A stretch of 64,000 bases of DNA from Candidatus Heimdallarchaeota archaeon (GCA_019057635.1 DXJL01000133.1:1-64000), one strand, 5' to 3'; numbered from the stretch's first letter, positions 10,903 through 20,027 are shown. The notes: generated by a model from the letters alone, not told the origin. Translations and numbers: made by a program.

Positions 10903-11592
10903 ATGGTTATAACAATCATTTTTATTGAATCGGCTCTTGAATTGATTCCCGAATCCCTTAGAAACCATCCAGTAATACGAAAAAATTGGAAAACGACAAC
11001 ACGTAAAAGAAATCGAGGAATTCTTTTAGATACAGCCATTCACGGTTCAATTATGACAAAATTACCTGACAAAGAAAAACGTGGTAGACCAGATATTGTT
11101 TTCTATTCATTATTAAATCTACTCTACTCTCCTCTTGTTGCTAATAATACTCTTAAAATTATTATTCATACTTATACAGAGCACTGTATACACATTCCTT
11201 CTCATTGGAGAATTCCAGTAAACTATAATCGCTTCGTTGGCTTGTTTTCACAGCTATTATATAAAAAGCGTATTCCCGTTGAAGGAGAGCCCATTTTGTC
11301 AGTAATTAGATGTACTCTGGAAAAATTAATCCAAAAATATGATCACAATAAAATATACCTTCTAGAATCCCCTGCTAAGATTTCTGTTTATGTGTCAAGT
11401 TTAAAAAGTCTAGTAGATGAGGATGCTATATTTATAATAGGAGGGTTTCAATCTGGTGAGTCATCACTGTTATTTAAGACAAATATTGTCAGTAATCCAA
11501 ATTTCCAACAAATTTCTCTGTACCAAGAAACCAAACCAGCGTGGACGATATCATCTCGCCTCCTACATATGTTAGAAGATCAATTATTATGA
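10903..11592 (+). CDS. Nep1/Emg1 rRNA pseudouridine N1-methyltransferase (SPOUT)
   Basis: IESALELIPESL...NRGILLDTAIHGSIMTKLPDKEKRGRPDIVFYSLLNLLYSPL...HTYTEHCIHIPSHWRIPVNYNRFVGLFSQLL; classic Nep1 layout. Confidence 0.9.
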   Translation: MVITIIFIESALELIPESLRNHPVIRKNWKTTTRKRNRGILLDTAIHGSIMTKLPDKEKRGRPDIVFYSLLNLLYSPLVANNTLKIIIHTYTEHCIHIPSHWRIPVNYNRFVGLFSQLLYKKRIPVEGEPILSVIRCTLEKLIQKYDHNKIYLLESPAKISVYVSSLKSLVDEDAIFIIGGFQSGESSLLFKTNIVSNPNFQQISLYQETKPAWTISSRLLHMLEDQLL

Positions 11593-11608
11593 TAAGGACG
11601 TTGTTACC

Positions 11609-12154
11609 ATGAAAAACGTAAAAGTTCTAGTGGCTAGTAAGAATCCAGTAAAAATAAAAGCTAGTCTGGATGCTTTTCAACTCTTTTTTAAAGATCCGAT
11701 TGTTGATTCGCAAGAAGTCGTCGTACCAACTGCTAATGCTTCTCAACCTATCGGAGAGGATCAAACACGTGAACATTCGGAATTGAGAGTTATAAAAGCT
11801 CGTGAAAACTATCCAGGATACGATTATTTTGTAGGAATTGAGGGAGGTGTAGTAAAACTAAATTCAGACAGTGCACGCATAATAGTCTATTCATCTATAG
11901 GACATCAGTTAGCTATAGAAACAGTCAGGGGGTGTGGAATCCCTCTACCATTAGAATGGTATACTGTATTGACTACTCATGAATATCACGAACTTGGAGA
12001 TCTTGCAGAACTAAAAAGTGGAGTTCCAGATATTAAAAAGAAACAGGGTGTTGTAGGATTCTTCAGTCAGAACTTTGTTACCCGATATGATATTCTCAAA
12101 CAAAGTGTAATTATGGCTCTTGTTCCATATTTAAATCCAAGTATTTTTCCATAG
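11609..12154 (+). CDS. DUF84/YjjX-family inosine/xanthosine triphosphatase
   Basis: VLVASKNPVKIKASLDAF, PTANASQPIGEDQTREHSELRVIKA, FVGIEGGV. Confidence 0.9.
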   Translation: MKNVKVLVASKNPVKIKASLDAFQLFFKDPIVDSQEVVVPTANASQPIGEDQTREHSELRVIKARENYPGYDYFVGIEGGVVKLNSDSARIIVYSSIGHQLAIETVRGCGIPLPLEWYTVLTTHEYHELGDLAELKSGVPDIKKKQGVVGFFSQNFVTRYDILKQSVIMALVPYLNPSIFP

Positions 12155-12312
12155 AATGAGTGGTACAACGGTGTATAATTGAGATACATTCAATTTGATC
12201 AAAGTCGAAAGTTGAATGAAAACAGTTATGGATATAAGAATGAGATGTTACCGTGTTTAACGGGTCTTCTTAGAACAGATTTATCTTGAAGAAACTCAAG
12301 GGAATATAAGAA

Positions 12313-12840
12313 ATGCGATCTACACACCCTGTAAAAGCACAAACAGTTCTTCCCCAAAAGGTGGAACAAATTAAACACTGGTTAGACCTCCTTAGGATAG
12401 AACATGTTATTTTAAAGGATAATCATGATAATGCCTTTAATATTTTACTTCCCATAAAAAACTGTCCTGATATTCATATTGCCTTAGAGAGTAATTATAC
12501 CCATATATCGTTCTTTTCGAATGGTTTAACTAGTCTTAAAAGAGAGCCCGATCATTCCGTATCATCCTTTTTAAGACGACTACTTCAGATTCAAGGTAAG
12601 TATTTCACTAGTAGAGTGATTACAACCGGACCCAATGAAGATCTCCGAATTTTCTTAGGTTACCGCTTAGATGAAGTAACTATGTACCGTTTCTCGCGAA
12701 AGATCCGTGAAATGATTCATTTTGTTAAAGAAGTGGCCGCTTTGCTTGAAGAATTCAAGATGGATGAATTGTGGCGACAAACTGAACAAGAACCGAAATT
12801 TCCAGCCATTGATATTAGTGAAAGAGTAAGATTTCTCTAA
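12313..12840 (+). CDS. Hypothetical protein
   Basis: 175 aa intact ORF (MRSTHPVKAQTVLPQKVEQIKHWLDLLRIEHVILKDNHDNAFNI...), no confident family. Confidence 0.6.
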   Translation: MRSTHPVKAQTVLPQKVEQIKHWLDLLRIEHVILKDNHDNAFNILLPIKNCPDIHIALESNYTHISFFSNGLTSLKREPDHSVSSFLRRLLQIQGKYFTSRVITTGPNEDLRIFLGYRLDEVTMYRFSRKIREMIHFVKEVAALLEEFKMDELWRQTEQEPKFPAIDISERVRFL

Positions 12841-12846
12841 GTTTTT

Positions 12847-13353
12847 TTAAAATGGGCGTTTCTGCCATGATAAATAGGTTTCAACCCAGCAAATTATCGT
12901 AGCTATTCCCCCAAAAAGAAGTGCGAAAACTTTGCTTGTAGTTAGTGGAAAGCTTATTCCCCGAAAGAAGAGAAGATACCCTGCAAAAAGAATAGAGACA
13001 AAAACAGCATAAAAGAGGAATCGGGGTAGAGTATAGTTTCTTATAAGAATAAATTGGTTTAGTGCTCCAATGTCGACTTTTTTTGCGATTTCAAAGTTTC
13101 CAAATCTATTTTTTCGTATTACTCCCAAAGTTTCAAGTTTTTCTAAATGATAACTCGAAACACTTGGAGAGGACAGCCCTAATCCTCGCTGAATCTCTCG
13201 AACTCCTGCAGCTTCCTTTTTTCTCAGTAAATAAAAATAGACATCAAGCGTTGTACCCTTAATTGCAGTTTCATAATTGACTGACCGATCATTTTGCTTG
13301 CTGACCATCTTTCCTCTCCTATTCAGAATTCTTTTCCCATAAACCTTCAACAT
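12847..13353 (-). CDS. Membrane-anchored winged-helix regulator
   Basis: wHTH (TTLDVYFYLLRKKEAAGVREIQRGLGLSSPSVSSYHLEKLETLGVIRKN) followed by two TM segments. Confidence 0.82.
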   Translation of the reverse strand: MLKVYGKRILNRRGKMVSKQNDRSVNYETAIKGTTLDVYFYLLRKKEAAGVREIQRGLGLSSPSVSSYHLEKLETLGVIRKNRFGNFEIAKKVDIGALNQFILIRNYTLPRFLFYAVFVSILFAGYLLFFRGISFPLTTSKVFALLFGGIATIICWVETYLSWQKRPF

Positions 13354-13481
13354 AGGATCCTCAAAAAAACTTTTTCAAATAACAACCCAATCCCAATTTA
13401 TTCCTGATGGTCAAGAGTTTATTTGTGTGTTTTAATACACCTCCTTTAGACTTAATAAACCCCAGAATATATAAAGAATAA

Positions 13482-13958
13482 GTGGAAATTATGACATTTA
13501 GAATCTCTGAGGATGAAAAAAAGGATAATGACACCTTAGAAAAAATCCTTGCTTCATTAAATACTACAGCTCAAGTGAAACCTGAAATCAAAGATTACCT
13601 GGACACATTATCAAACCGTATAGTTGACTTAACTCGTGATTATTATGCAGCGATTCTATATCTCTTCACATCTCCACTATCATTGCATCAACGGTTGATT
13701 CTTATGCAATTGGTTACACTCTACCCAAAAGGAAGTTCAGGAATAGAATTAGCAAGAAGTTTAGGAATATCAGAGAAAAGTAAATCAATATATAGGGATT
13801 TAAAGTATTTGCGAACTCAACATTTAATTTCCACTGAAGACATTCATCCACGATTAAAATTAGTTTATGCTAATTCTGAAAATCGCTTTATGAATCGACT
13901 AATCGAACTAGTTCAGATACATGGACGTGAATTGAAAAATATTATTCAAGAAACATAA
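13482..13958 (+). CDS. Winged-helix transcriptional regulator
   Basis: HQRLILMQLVTLYPKGSSGIELARSLGISEKSKSIYRDLKYLRTQHLIS; ArsR/MarR-like wHTH. Confidence 0.72.
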   Translation: MEIMTFRISEDEKKDNDTLEKILASLNTTAQVKPEIKDYLDTLSNRIVDLTRDYYAAILYLFTSPLSLHQRLILMQLVTLYPKGSSGIELARSLGISEKSKSIYRDLKYLRTQHLISTEDIHPRLKLVYANSENRFMNRLIELVQIHGRELKNIIQET

Positions 13959-13978
13959 ATTCTCAAAGTGAAACAGCT

Positions 13979-14617
13979 ATGTTACGAGGTCCAATTACTA
14001 CTATACGACTTGTTCAGATATCATATGTCATCTTGGTCTCAGTATGTATTACTGGGTCAATACTCTTCTTGTCAAATAGTATAATGACCCCAACATCAAC
14101 AGATACTGGGCCAGGACCACAATTATTTGAAAATATATCTTTTGACACGGCTGTAGCGCGTATAAGTGATCCTTTGTCGTTTTTCCCTAATATTTTATGG
14201 GCTTTTATTCCATTAACTATAGCTATTTTCATAATAGCCTTCTACCTCCCTACAAGGTCAAGCCTTGGCCTATCTAAATCCCACTTCCAAAAAAAATCAC
14301 AATTAAACCGTTTTAATCTCCCTGTACGAGGATATACAATCAATCTTGACACGGGTTATATTAGAATCACACGAAAGCTATCTTCATTGAGTGGTTTATT
14401 ACTTCGAGAGATGAATTTTACAGTTAATCTTCCGTTGGACTACGCTGATAAGAAACGTATATTTGATTTCCTTGTAGGTGAGAAAGTGAATTATACAAAA
14501 ACACATGTTCTTCTACAAAAAACCGTGAAAATTCGGAATATTCCGCTTCTAATTGTTAGGACGAAGGCAATAATTGCTACTGTTGATACTACAATTGATC
14601 CCCCCTCTCCAAAGTAA
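13979..14617 (+). CDS. Two-TM membrane protein, unknown
   Basis: TM ISYVILVSVCITGSILFLSN and ILWAFIPLTIAIFIIAFYL, then a beta-rich soluble C-terminus. Confidence 0.65.
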   Translation: MLRGPITTIRLVQISYVILVSVCITGSILFLSNSIMTPTSTDTGPGPQLFENISFDTAVARISDPLSFFPNILWAFIPLTIAIFIIAFYLPTRSSLGLSKSHFQKKSQLNRFNLPVRGYTINLDTGYIRITRKLSSLSGLLLREMNFTVNLPLDYADKKRIFDFLVGEKVNYTKTHVLLQKTVKIRNIPLLIVRTKAIIATVDTTIDPPSPK

Positions 14618-14703
14618 GTAATGTTAATAGAATTGGATGGGAAACTTTTAACTCTTCCTGCCAGAGATACTCCATATAGTGTAAAAAGGCAGTAGATGAT
14701 TAA

Positions 14704-15444
14704 TTGACACGACTTGTAGCATATTCAGTGACTTCTGACGGCCATTGGGATCCAGTGGCGTTTTCTCTTAAAGATCTTAAAGCTAAAGAAGTTTTCATCC
14801 TTGTTGATGACGAAAAAAGGAAAATTTGGATCTGGATAGGAAGAGATGCCACAGTTAAAACTCGCTTTATTTCATCCACTGCTGCGACTGAGATTCGTAG
14901 ATTGTATGGCTTTACTTTTCGTGTACAAACGATTGATCAAGACGAAGAATCACGTGAATTTTCAGAATGTATAGAATCGATCCCAAAAAGAGGTCTGGTA
15001 CCAGAATTAGCCGAAGGACAAAAGGAGAAAAAAGCAACTAAAAACACTCGATCCTCTTCCGCCGCAAAAAAAGTTACTCCAAGAACTAAAGCGAGTAAAT
15101 CGACAATAAAAAAAGCCAGTGCCACAAAAACTACACGTAAAACTCCTGTGCGAAAAACTACACCAAGAAAAACAGCGACCAAAACCACACGTAAACCCAC
15201 AAAAGCAAAAACCCAAAAAACTACACCTAAACCTAAATCACGTAGTTCAAAAGAGGTTCTGTCATTAAACAGTTATTTACCACAAGATACAAGCATTATT
15301 ACCACCCCACCTTGTCCTGAATGTGGCGTTGGAAATTTACTGCCTTATTCTGAAAATATTGTCCAGGAAGGAAGAGAAGATTTGATACTACCCTTTGCTA
15401 AGTGGGTTTGTTCAAAATGTGAGTACTCACCTACTCACCAATAA
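14704..15444 (+). CDS. Gelsolin-like domain, K/T/R-rich linker, C-terminal zinc ribbon
   Basis: LKDLKAKEVFILVDDEKRKIWIWIGRDATVKTRFISSTAATEIRRLYGFTFRVQTIDQDEES (gelsolin-type); ~75 aa H1-like basic tract; CPECGVGN...WVCSKCEYSP with two CxxC knuckles. TTG start. Confidence 0.8.
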   Translation: MTRLVAYSVTSDGHWDPVAFSLKDLKAKEVFILVDDEKRKIWIWIGRDATVKTRFISSTAATEIRRLYGFTFRVQTIDQDEESREFSECIESIPKRGLVPELAEGQKEKKATKNTRSSSAAKKVTPRTKASKSTIKKASATKTTRKTPVRKTTPRKTATKTTRKPTKAKTQKTTPKPKSRSSKEVLSLNSYLPQDTSIITTPPCPECGVGNLLPYSENIVQEGREDLILPFAKWVCSKCEYSPTHQ

Positions 15445-15450
15445 ATTTAC

Positions 15451-16125
15451 CTATTCTTTTGACTCTTCGGCTGCTAGAAGATCGTCTAACTGTTTACGTT
15501 TATCCTCAGGCATTTCTTCGCGGATTTTTTGTTGTTGTTCAATAAGGTTTTGCATGAAAAGCGTATAGGTGAACGGGAGGAGTGTTTGAGTTTCTACTCG
15601 GGCCTCAAAATCCTTTCGTGCGTTATCACGATCATGAATGAGTTGCTCTTTTGTCATTGTTCCATTTCCCAATCCAGGAACAGATTTATCCTTAATGTAG
15701 TACTGGGTCCCGTTATATCCAAGTGGAAAAGCAAGACACTCTAAAGGCATAGAGTGATAGATGTTGCAAAGCTTATTTTCTTGGTCAAACAAAGGACAAC
15801 CGCTATTCTCTTTTGCAGCAATGACGATAGATATAACTTCTCGGATTTCTCCCTGGAGTTGAGTTGGGAAAGTCTGCATTTTTAGATGAGGAAAAACTGA
15901 ATTGATAATCCCTGATTGAGTCCAATTCCGAATATCAGTAAAAGACACAGGGATGAATTCTCGTTTTTCACAACATTGGCCACATTTGGTACAATTGAAA
16001 ACGTATTTCTTTTTTGGCGGCTTTTCCTCTGCTTGAGTTGAAGGTTTTTCCTCTTCATCAGCCAGTACTGTTTCTTCCTCTTTCTTTTCGTCCCCCTGAT
16101 CTAAATTTGAATTTTCGTCCGACAT
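15451..16125 (-). CDS. YkgJ-family Cys-cluster (metal-chelating) protein with acidic N-terminus
   Basis: FNCTKCGQCCEKREFIPVSFTDI, GCPLFDQENKLCNIYHSMPLECLAFPLGYN; N-terminal DEEEKPSTQAEEKPPKKK tract. Confidence 0.85.
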   Translation of the reverse strand: MSDENSNLDQGDEKKEEETVLADEEEKPSTQAEEKPPKKKYVFNCTKCGQCCEKREFIPVSFTDIRNWTQSGIINSVFPHLKMQTFPTQLQGEIREVISIVIAAKENSGCPLFDQENKLCNIYHSMPLECLAFPLGYNGTQYYIKDKSVPGLGNGTMTKEQLIHDRDNARKDFEARVETQTLLPFTYTLFMQNLIEQQQKIREEMPEDKRKQLDDLLAAEESKE

Positions 16126-16187
16126 TTACTTGAAACATCTCTCAAACTTGGCTATACTTACAAATTCTTTCATGTGATGATCGATAT

Positions 16188-16973
16188 TTATTTACTTTGT
16201 TTAGCAATCAACGCAGCTGTCGCTCCAGCATTTATTCCATTGTCAATATTAACAACAACTAATCCAGGAGAACAGCTTTGAAGCATTGACATTAATGCAG
16301 CAACTCCTTTTCCGCCATAACCATAACCAGTAGATGCTGGTACTCCAATTACGGGAACCCTCACTAAACCAGATACAATTGATGGAAGAGCGCCTTCCAT
16401 TCCGGCAACTACAATGATAACTCTTACATTTTGCTTTACAAGCTCTTTCAAGGGAGTGAATAACCTATGAACTCCTGAAATTCCAACATCATGAAATGAA
16501 ATGACTTCTACCCCCATTATACGAGCAATAGCCTCCGCTTCTTCTGCAATTGGTATATCTGAAGATCCTGCTGTAAGTATACCTATTCGTTGAAATGGAA
16601 TAGGGGGGGAATAATCTTTCTTCTTGATGGTCACCGTGTAGGGTTCTGAATCTGATGTAACTTTTAAGTTATAAGACGTACCGAATTCCTTTTTTAGAAG
16701 AGATAAGTGTCGTTGTAACACCCGTGAAAGTAAACACACTTGGTGAGATTCCATTAAAGAAGAAACAATTTCAACAACGAGTTTGGGGCTCTTTTTTTCT
16801 GCAAAAATTATTTCTGGTATCCCTCGTCTTATTTGACGACTCGTATCCATCTTTGCCCCCTCTCCAATGAATTCAAGACCGAATAGATTTATAGATGTGA
16901 TAGCTTCCTCAATTTCAATTTTTCCATCTTTTAATTTTTGTAAAATCCCCTCTAAATCATGCATTGGCATCAT
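16188..16973 (-). CDS. larB: Nickel pincer cofactor biosynthesis protein LarB
   Basis: 261 aa; RRGIPEIIFAEKKSP, ILTAGSSDIPIAEEAEAIARIMG, VVAGMEGALPSIVSGLVRVPVIGVPASTGYGYG, NIDNGINAG (PurE-like). Confidence 0.95.
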   Translation of the reverse strand: MMPMHDLEGILQKLKDGKIEIEEAITSINLFGLEFIGEGAKMDTSRQIRRGIPEIIFAEKKSPKLVVEIVSSLMESHQVCLLSRVLQRHLSLLKKEFGTSYNLKVTSDSEPYTVTIKKKDYSPPIPFQRIGILTAGSSDIPIAEEAEAIARIMGVEVISFHDVGISGVHRLFTPLKELVKQNVRVIIVVAGMEGALPSIVSGLVRVPVIGVPASTGYGYGGKGVAALMSMLQSCSPGLVVVNIDNGINAGATAALIAKQSK

Positions 16974-18210
16974 CCTCTCTTTTAATATTAGAATTAATGT
17001 TTTTTCGAGTTTTTCTCAGTGATTGCTTCTTTTTGAGGGCTATTCTTTTTATATCCTCATATTCTACTTTTTCTGTAATCATCTCGTCCCCGATAAAACC
17101 ACGCTTCACTTTTACACTATCATCCCCCTCTCCAATTTTGATTTTTTGCATAGTAGAATTACGTGAAATAATGTGCCTAAAGCTGGATAATACTCGGACT
17201 CCTAATGTTCCTAATTCACGCATAAGCAATAAGGAAACTTCTTGAACTTTCTCGGGTTTAACAATGGCTTGAAGAAGATATCCTGGTCTGTTCTTTTTCA
17301 TCAGTGTATTTATCGCAATAAAATCTAAAACTAAATTTTCACGGAAGAGGATATCAAATAAGTAACCAATGGTTTCTCCATCTACATCGTCAACATTTGT
17401 CTCCAGAATCATAATTTCCTCAGAATGCAAATGATTTTTAGTTATTCCAAGAATGATTTGTAGAAATGACTGTTTGCCTTCTTTTGGAGAATGAGTACCA
17501 AAACTTCTTCCAATCTTCTCCATTTTCATACTCGGTAAATACTGAATTGCGTTTGCTTGTAAAGAGGCTAAAATTGCAGCTCCTGTAGGTGTTAATAGTT
17601 CCTCATTCACAGGTCCCCCTTGAATTTCTAAATTACCCATTTGAATGATTTCTGTTGTAGCAGGTGCCGGAACAGTGACCAAACCATGAGCAATTGTCCG
17701 AGTTCCTCCTCCTACAGCAATAGGTAAAAGGTGAATGTGTAGCTCTTCTTTTCGAATTAACTCCAAGAGATAATAGAATCCCAGAATATCTAGAATAGTG
17801 TCGATGGTTGCTAGTTCATGGAAATGAAAATTTCCGTTATCACTCGTAGCACCATGAATTTTTTTTTCTGCCCCAATTAAATAGTTTAATGCATTATGTG
17901 CTTTCTTTATTGATATCTCCATCTGTAGAAACGAATGACTTAGATTTGTCAAAATATCTACTAACTCGTGAGGTTGAAAGCGTTTCTTTGCGTTTGTGAC
18001 CAGTTGTAGCCCAAAAAATCCTTCAATTTTAACTTTCTTCCAATTTAACAGAAATTGAGGATCATAATCAACTAATTTTGATTGAAATTTGTTACAAAAG
18101 TCATTACGTTGTTCTTCGGAGCATAAATCTAATAACGCAGCGATGAGCATATCTCCTGCCGCGCCTGAAATACTGGAATCAATTATTAGCAATGTCATCG
18201 TCAATTTCAT
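16957..18210 (-). CDS. larC: Nickel pincer cofactor biosynthesis protein LarC
   Basis: 417 aa; IDSSISGAAGDMLIAALLDL, FHFHELATIDTILDILG, VPAPATTEI, ELLTPTGAAIL, LETNVDDVDGE. Overlaps larB by 17 bp; one uninterrupted frame. Confidence 0.95.
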   Translation of the reverse strand: MKLTMTLLIIDSSISGAAGDMLIAALLDLCSEEQRNDFCNKFQSKLVDYDPQFLLNWKKVKIEGFFGLQLVTNAKKRFQPHELVDILTNLSHSFLQMEISIKKAHNALNYLIGAEKKIHGATSDNGNFHFHELATIDTILDILGFYYLLELIRKEELHIHLLPIAVGGGTRTIAHGLVTVPAPATTEIIQMGNLEIQGGPVNEELLTPTGAAILASLQANAIQYLPSMKMEKIGRSFGTHSPKEGKQSFLQIILGITKNHLHSEEIMILETNVDDVDGETIGYLFDILFRENLVLDFIAINTLMKKNRPGYLLQAIVKPEKVQEVSLLLMRELGTLGVRVLSSFRHIISRNSTMQKIKIGEGDDSVKVKRGFIGDEMITEKVEYEDIKRIALKKKQSLRKTRKNINSNIKREDDANA

Positions 18211-18302
18211 AAAAAACTAGAGTGTATTCAAAATTTTTTACTAGAAAAATAATTGAGTTTATCGTTTGGAGGAGAAGAAATTCAGTAAATTTTTAATTTC
18301 TT

Positions 18303-18319
18303 ACTAAAATTATTTTAGT
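18303..18319. promoter_or_regulatory. Perfect 17-bp palindrome ACTAAAAT-T-ATTTTAGT in a divergent intergenic region
   Basis: Two 8-bp arms around a single T, between larC (minus) and the longin-like gene (plus). Confidence 0.35.
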
Positions 18320-18471
18320 GTCCCGATTACCATCATTGATTGTATTGCTTTCATTCCAACGAATGAAGAAAAGACAGAAAAAACTAAGCCATTAAGCTTA
18401 CTTAAATTACGGAAAAAGATAACATTAATTATCCCTCAATTTTTAATTATAATCGAATATAGGTAATTATC

Positions 18472-19206
18472 TTGATAGGCGTTAACATCACAACAAAGAA
18501 TGGACTTTTACTTTTTTCCCATTCATTTATGCCTGGTTTTTCTGATGTTGACGAAGATTTACGGGCGGGTTTAATGAGTGCGGTTCTCAATGCAGTTAAA
18601 GAAACCGATGACGAATCAGGTATAAAGACAATTGATCAAGGAAAATACATTGTTCACATAATAGAGGGAAATTACACGTATGGAATATTTTTCTCTCATG
18701 AGCACGATATAAAGGAAATGAATTTTGCAAATACAACGTTGCGGAATTTTGAAACTACATTTAAGAAGGAATTAGAAGACGAGTTATCCTTTGATAATCA
18801 TCAATTCGTTGATTTCACCGATTTCTTGAAAAGAGAATACAATTCCTTGATCTCAATTGATGTTGTCGGATTAAGCAAGATCATTGATATAATGGACAAC
18901 TCATTTTTTTCTGATTATATCTTGCTAGAAAAACCGAATTTTCATCAGGTTTTCACCACAATCTCACTTCCTGACGTTTATCCTGATGCTAATAGTCTTG
19001 CCCAGATGTGTAAAGTAATCATTGAGTCAAGTATATTGATTGGTCAAGAGATTGAACAACTTCAGTTTTCATTAGGTAGGGAATACATGGTATTCGTCGA
19101 TCGGTTTAGAAAGTATGTAGTTATCATCATTATCATAAAGAAAAATCGAGAAAAAGCACAAAAGGAAATTATCCGCTTAAAAAGTAAAATTGTTAGCTCA
19201 CTCTGA
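18472..19206 (+). CDS. Longin-like N-terminal domain, possibly with a roadblock-like C-terminal domain
   Basis: IGVNITTKNGLLLFSHSFMPGF...GKYIVHIIEGNYTYGIFFSHEHD (longin-like); C-term FHQVFTTISLPDVYPDANSLAQMCKVIIESSILIGQEIEQLQFSLGREYMVFVDRFRKYVVIIIIIKKN. Confidence 0.55.
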   Translation: MIGVNITTKNGLLLFSHSFMPGFSDVDEDLRAGLMSAVLNAVKETDDESGIKTIDQGKYIVHIIEGNYTYGIFFSHEHDIKEMNFANTTLRNFETTFKKELEDELSFDNHQFVDFTDFLKREYNSLISIDVVGLSKIIDIMDNSFFSDYILLEKPNFHQVFTTISLPDVYPDANSLAQMCKVIIESSILIGQEIEQLQFSLGREYMVFVDRFRKYVVIIIIIKKNREKAQKEIIRLKSKIVSSL

Positions 19207-19216
19207 GACAATTAAC

Positions 19217-19903
19217 CTATTTTTGAAATTCTAAATCTTCAATCCAGTTCACATTTTCCCCTCCATTGATCCAATATTTCCAGCGTATATAGATTAGACA
19301 TCCAGTAATTATAATTATAAATACCACAGCAAAAATAGAAATGAAGGGAGCCGTATTATTTGGGTTTATGTCAGCATCAAATGGATAAAGTACCAACGTA
19401 GGTAAATCAAAGGGATTAAGAAAATCAAAAAACCAATCAACTAAAGTAATAACAGCTGCAAGACTAAAGTTCTTTGTATCAACCTTTATGAATAACAAAA
19501 GTAAAAATGCTTCACATAATTCGAATGTATGGGCTGCTAAAGAAACAATATCAAAAAATGTTGGTTGGACAGAGAACACAATAATGTAGCCAAAAAATAC
19601 TCTTATAAGACCTATAAAAGTGATCACATTGAGTACTTGAATATTTTTTTTCAGTCCCAAAGTGACCGTCAAAAAAACACCAAACAATATGGCAAATGTA
19701 TTGGAGTCTGGAATGAAGATCCAGAATATGGGATGGTAATAGGCATACTGCCAATAAAAAAGAATAAGCCCATAGGCTGGTATTATTATGTTGATAGCAA
19801 TCCAGAGAACTAAAAACCACTTTGGGAGATTAAATAACGAATCTCTCACAGATTGGATGTCGATTGATCTCAATTTTTTAATCGAAGTCCAGTCACTTAC
19901 CAT
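19217..19903 (-). CDS. Polytopic membrane protein, unknown
   Basis: About six hydrophobic segments in 228 aa (WFLVLWIAINIIIPAYGLILFYW; FAILFGVFLTVTLGL; ...). Confidence 0.72.
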   Translation of the reverse strand: MVSDWTSIKKLRSIDIQSVRDSLFNLPKWFLVLWIAINIIIPAYGLILFYWQYAYYHPIFWIFIPDSNTFAILFGVFLTVTLGLKKNIQVLNVITFIGLIRVFFGYIIVFSVQPTFFDIVSLAAHTFELCEAFLLLLFIKVDTKNFSLAAVITLVDWFFDFLNPFDLPTLVLYPFDADINPNNTAPFISIFAVVFIIIITGCLIYIRWKYWINGGENVNWIEDLEFQK

Positions 19904-19995
19904 TCAAATCTATCCTTAAGTTATGTTATACTTGTATATAACAGAAATTATGAGTCAACCCTCTCGTTAAAGAGCTTTTTCTAAGGAATAAATCG

Positions 19996-20004
19996 TTAAA
20001 TATA
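19996..20004 (+). promoter_or_regulatory. Candidate archaeal TATA box (TTAAATATA)
   Basis: Centred about 28 nt upstream of the Fpg/Nei ATG at 20028, as expected for a near-leaderless archaeal transcript. Confidence 0.35.
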
Positions 20005-20027
20005 GGCGTTTTATCTTCTTAAAATCA

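Noticed and set aside
12155-12312. Possible small RNA with CATTCAA/TTGAATG arms
   Set aside because: Short arms with an 18-nt loop in AT-rich DNA; insufficient support.
14937-15216. Antisense ORFs rich in V/F/C/G opposite the gelsolin gene (87 and 69 aa)
   Set aside because: Mirror image of the K/T/R-rich low-complexity tract; composition is an artefact.
19551-19820. Alternative-frame ORFs on both strands within the 228-aa membrane protein
   Set aside because: The 228-aa frame has coherent TM segments; alternatives do not.
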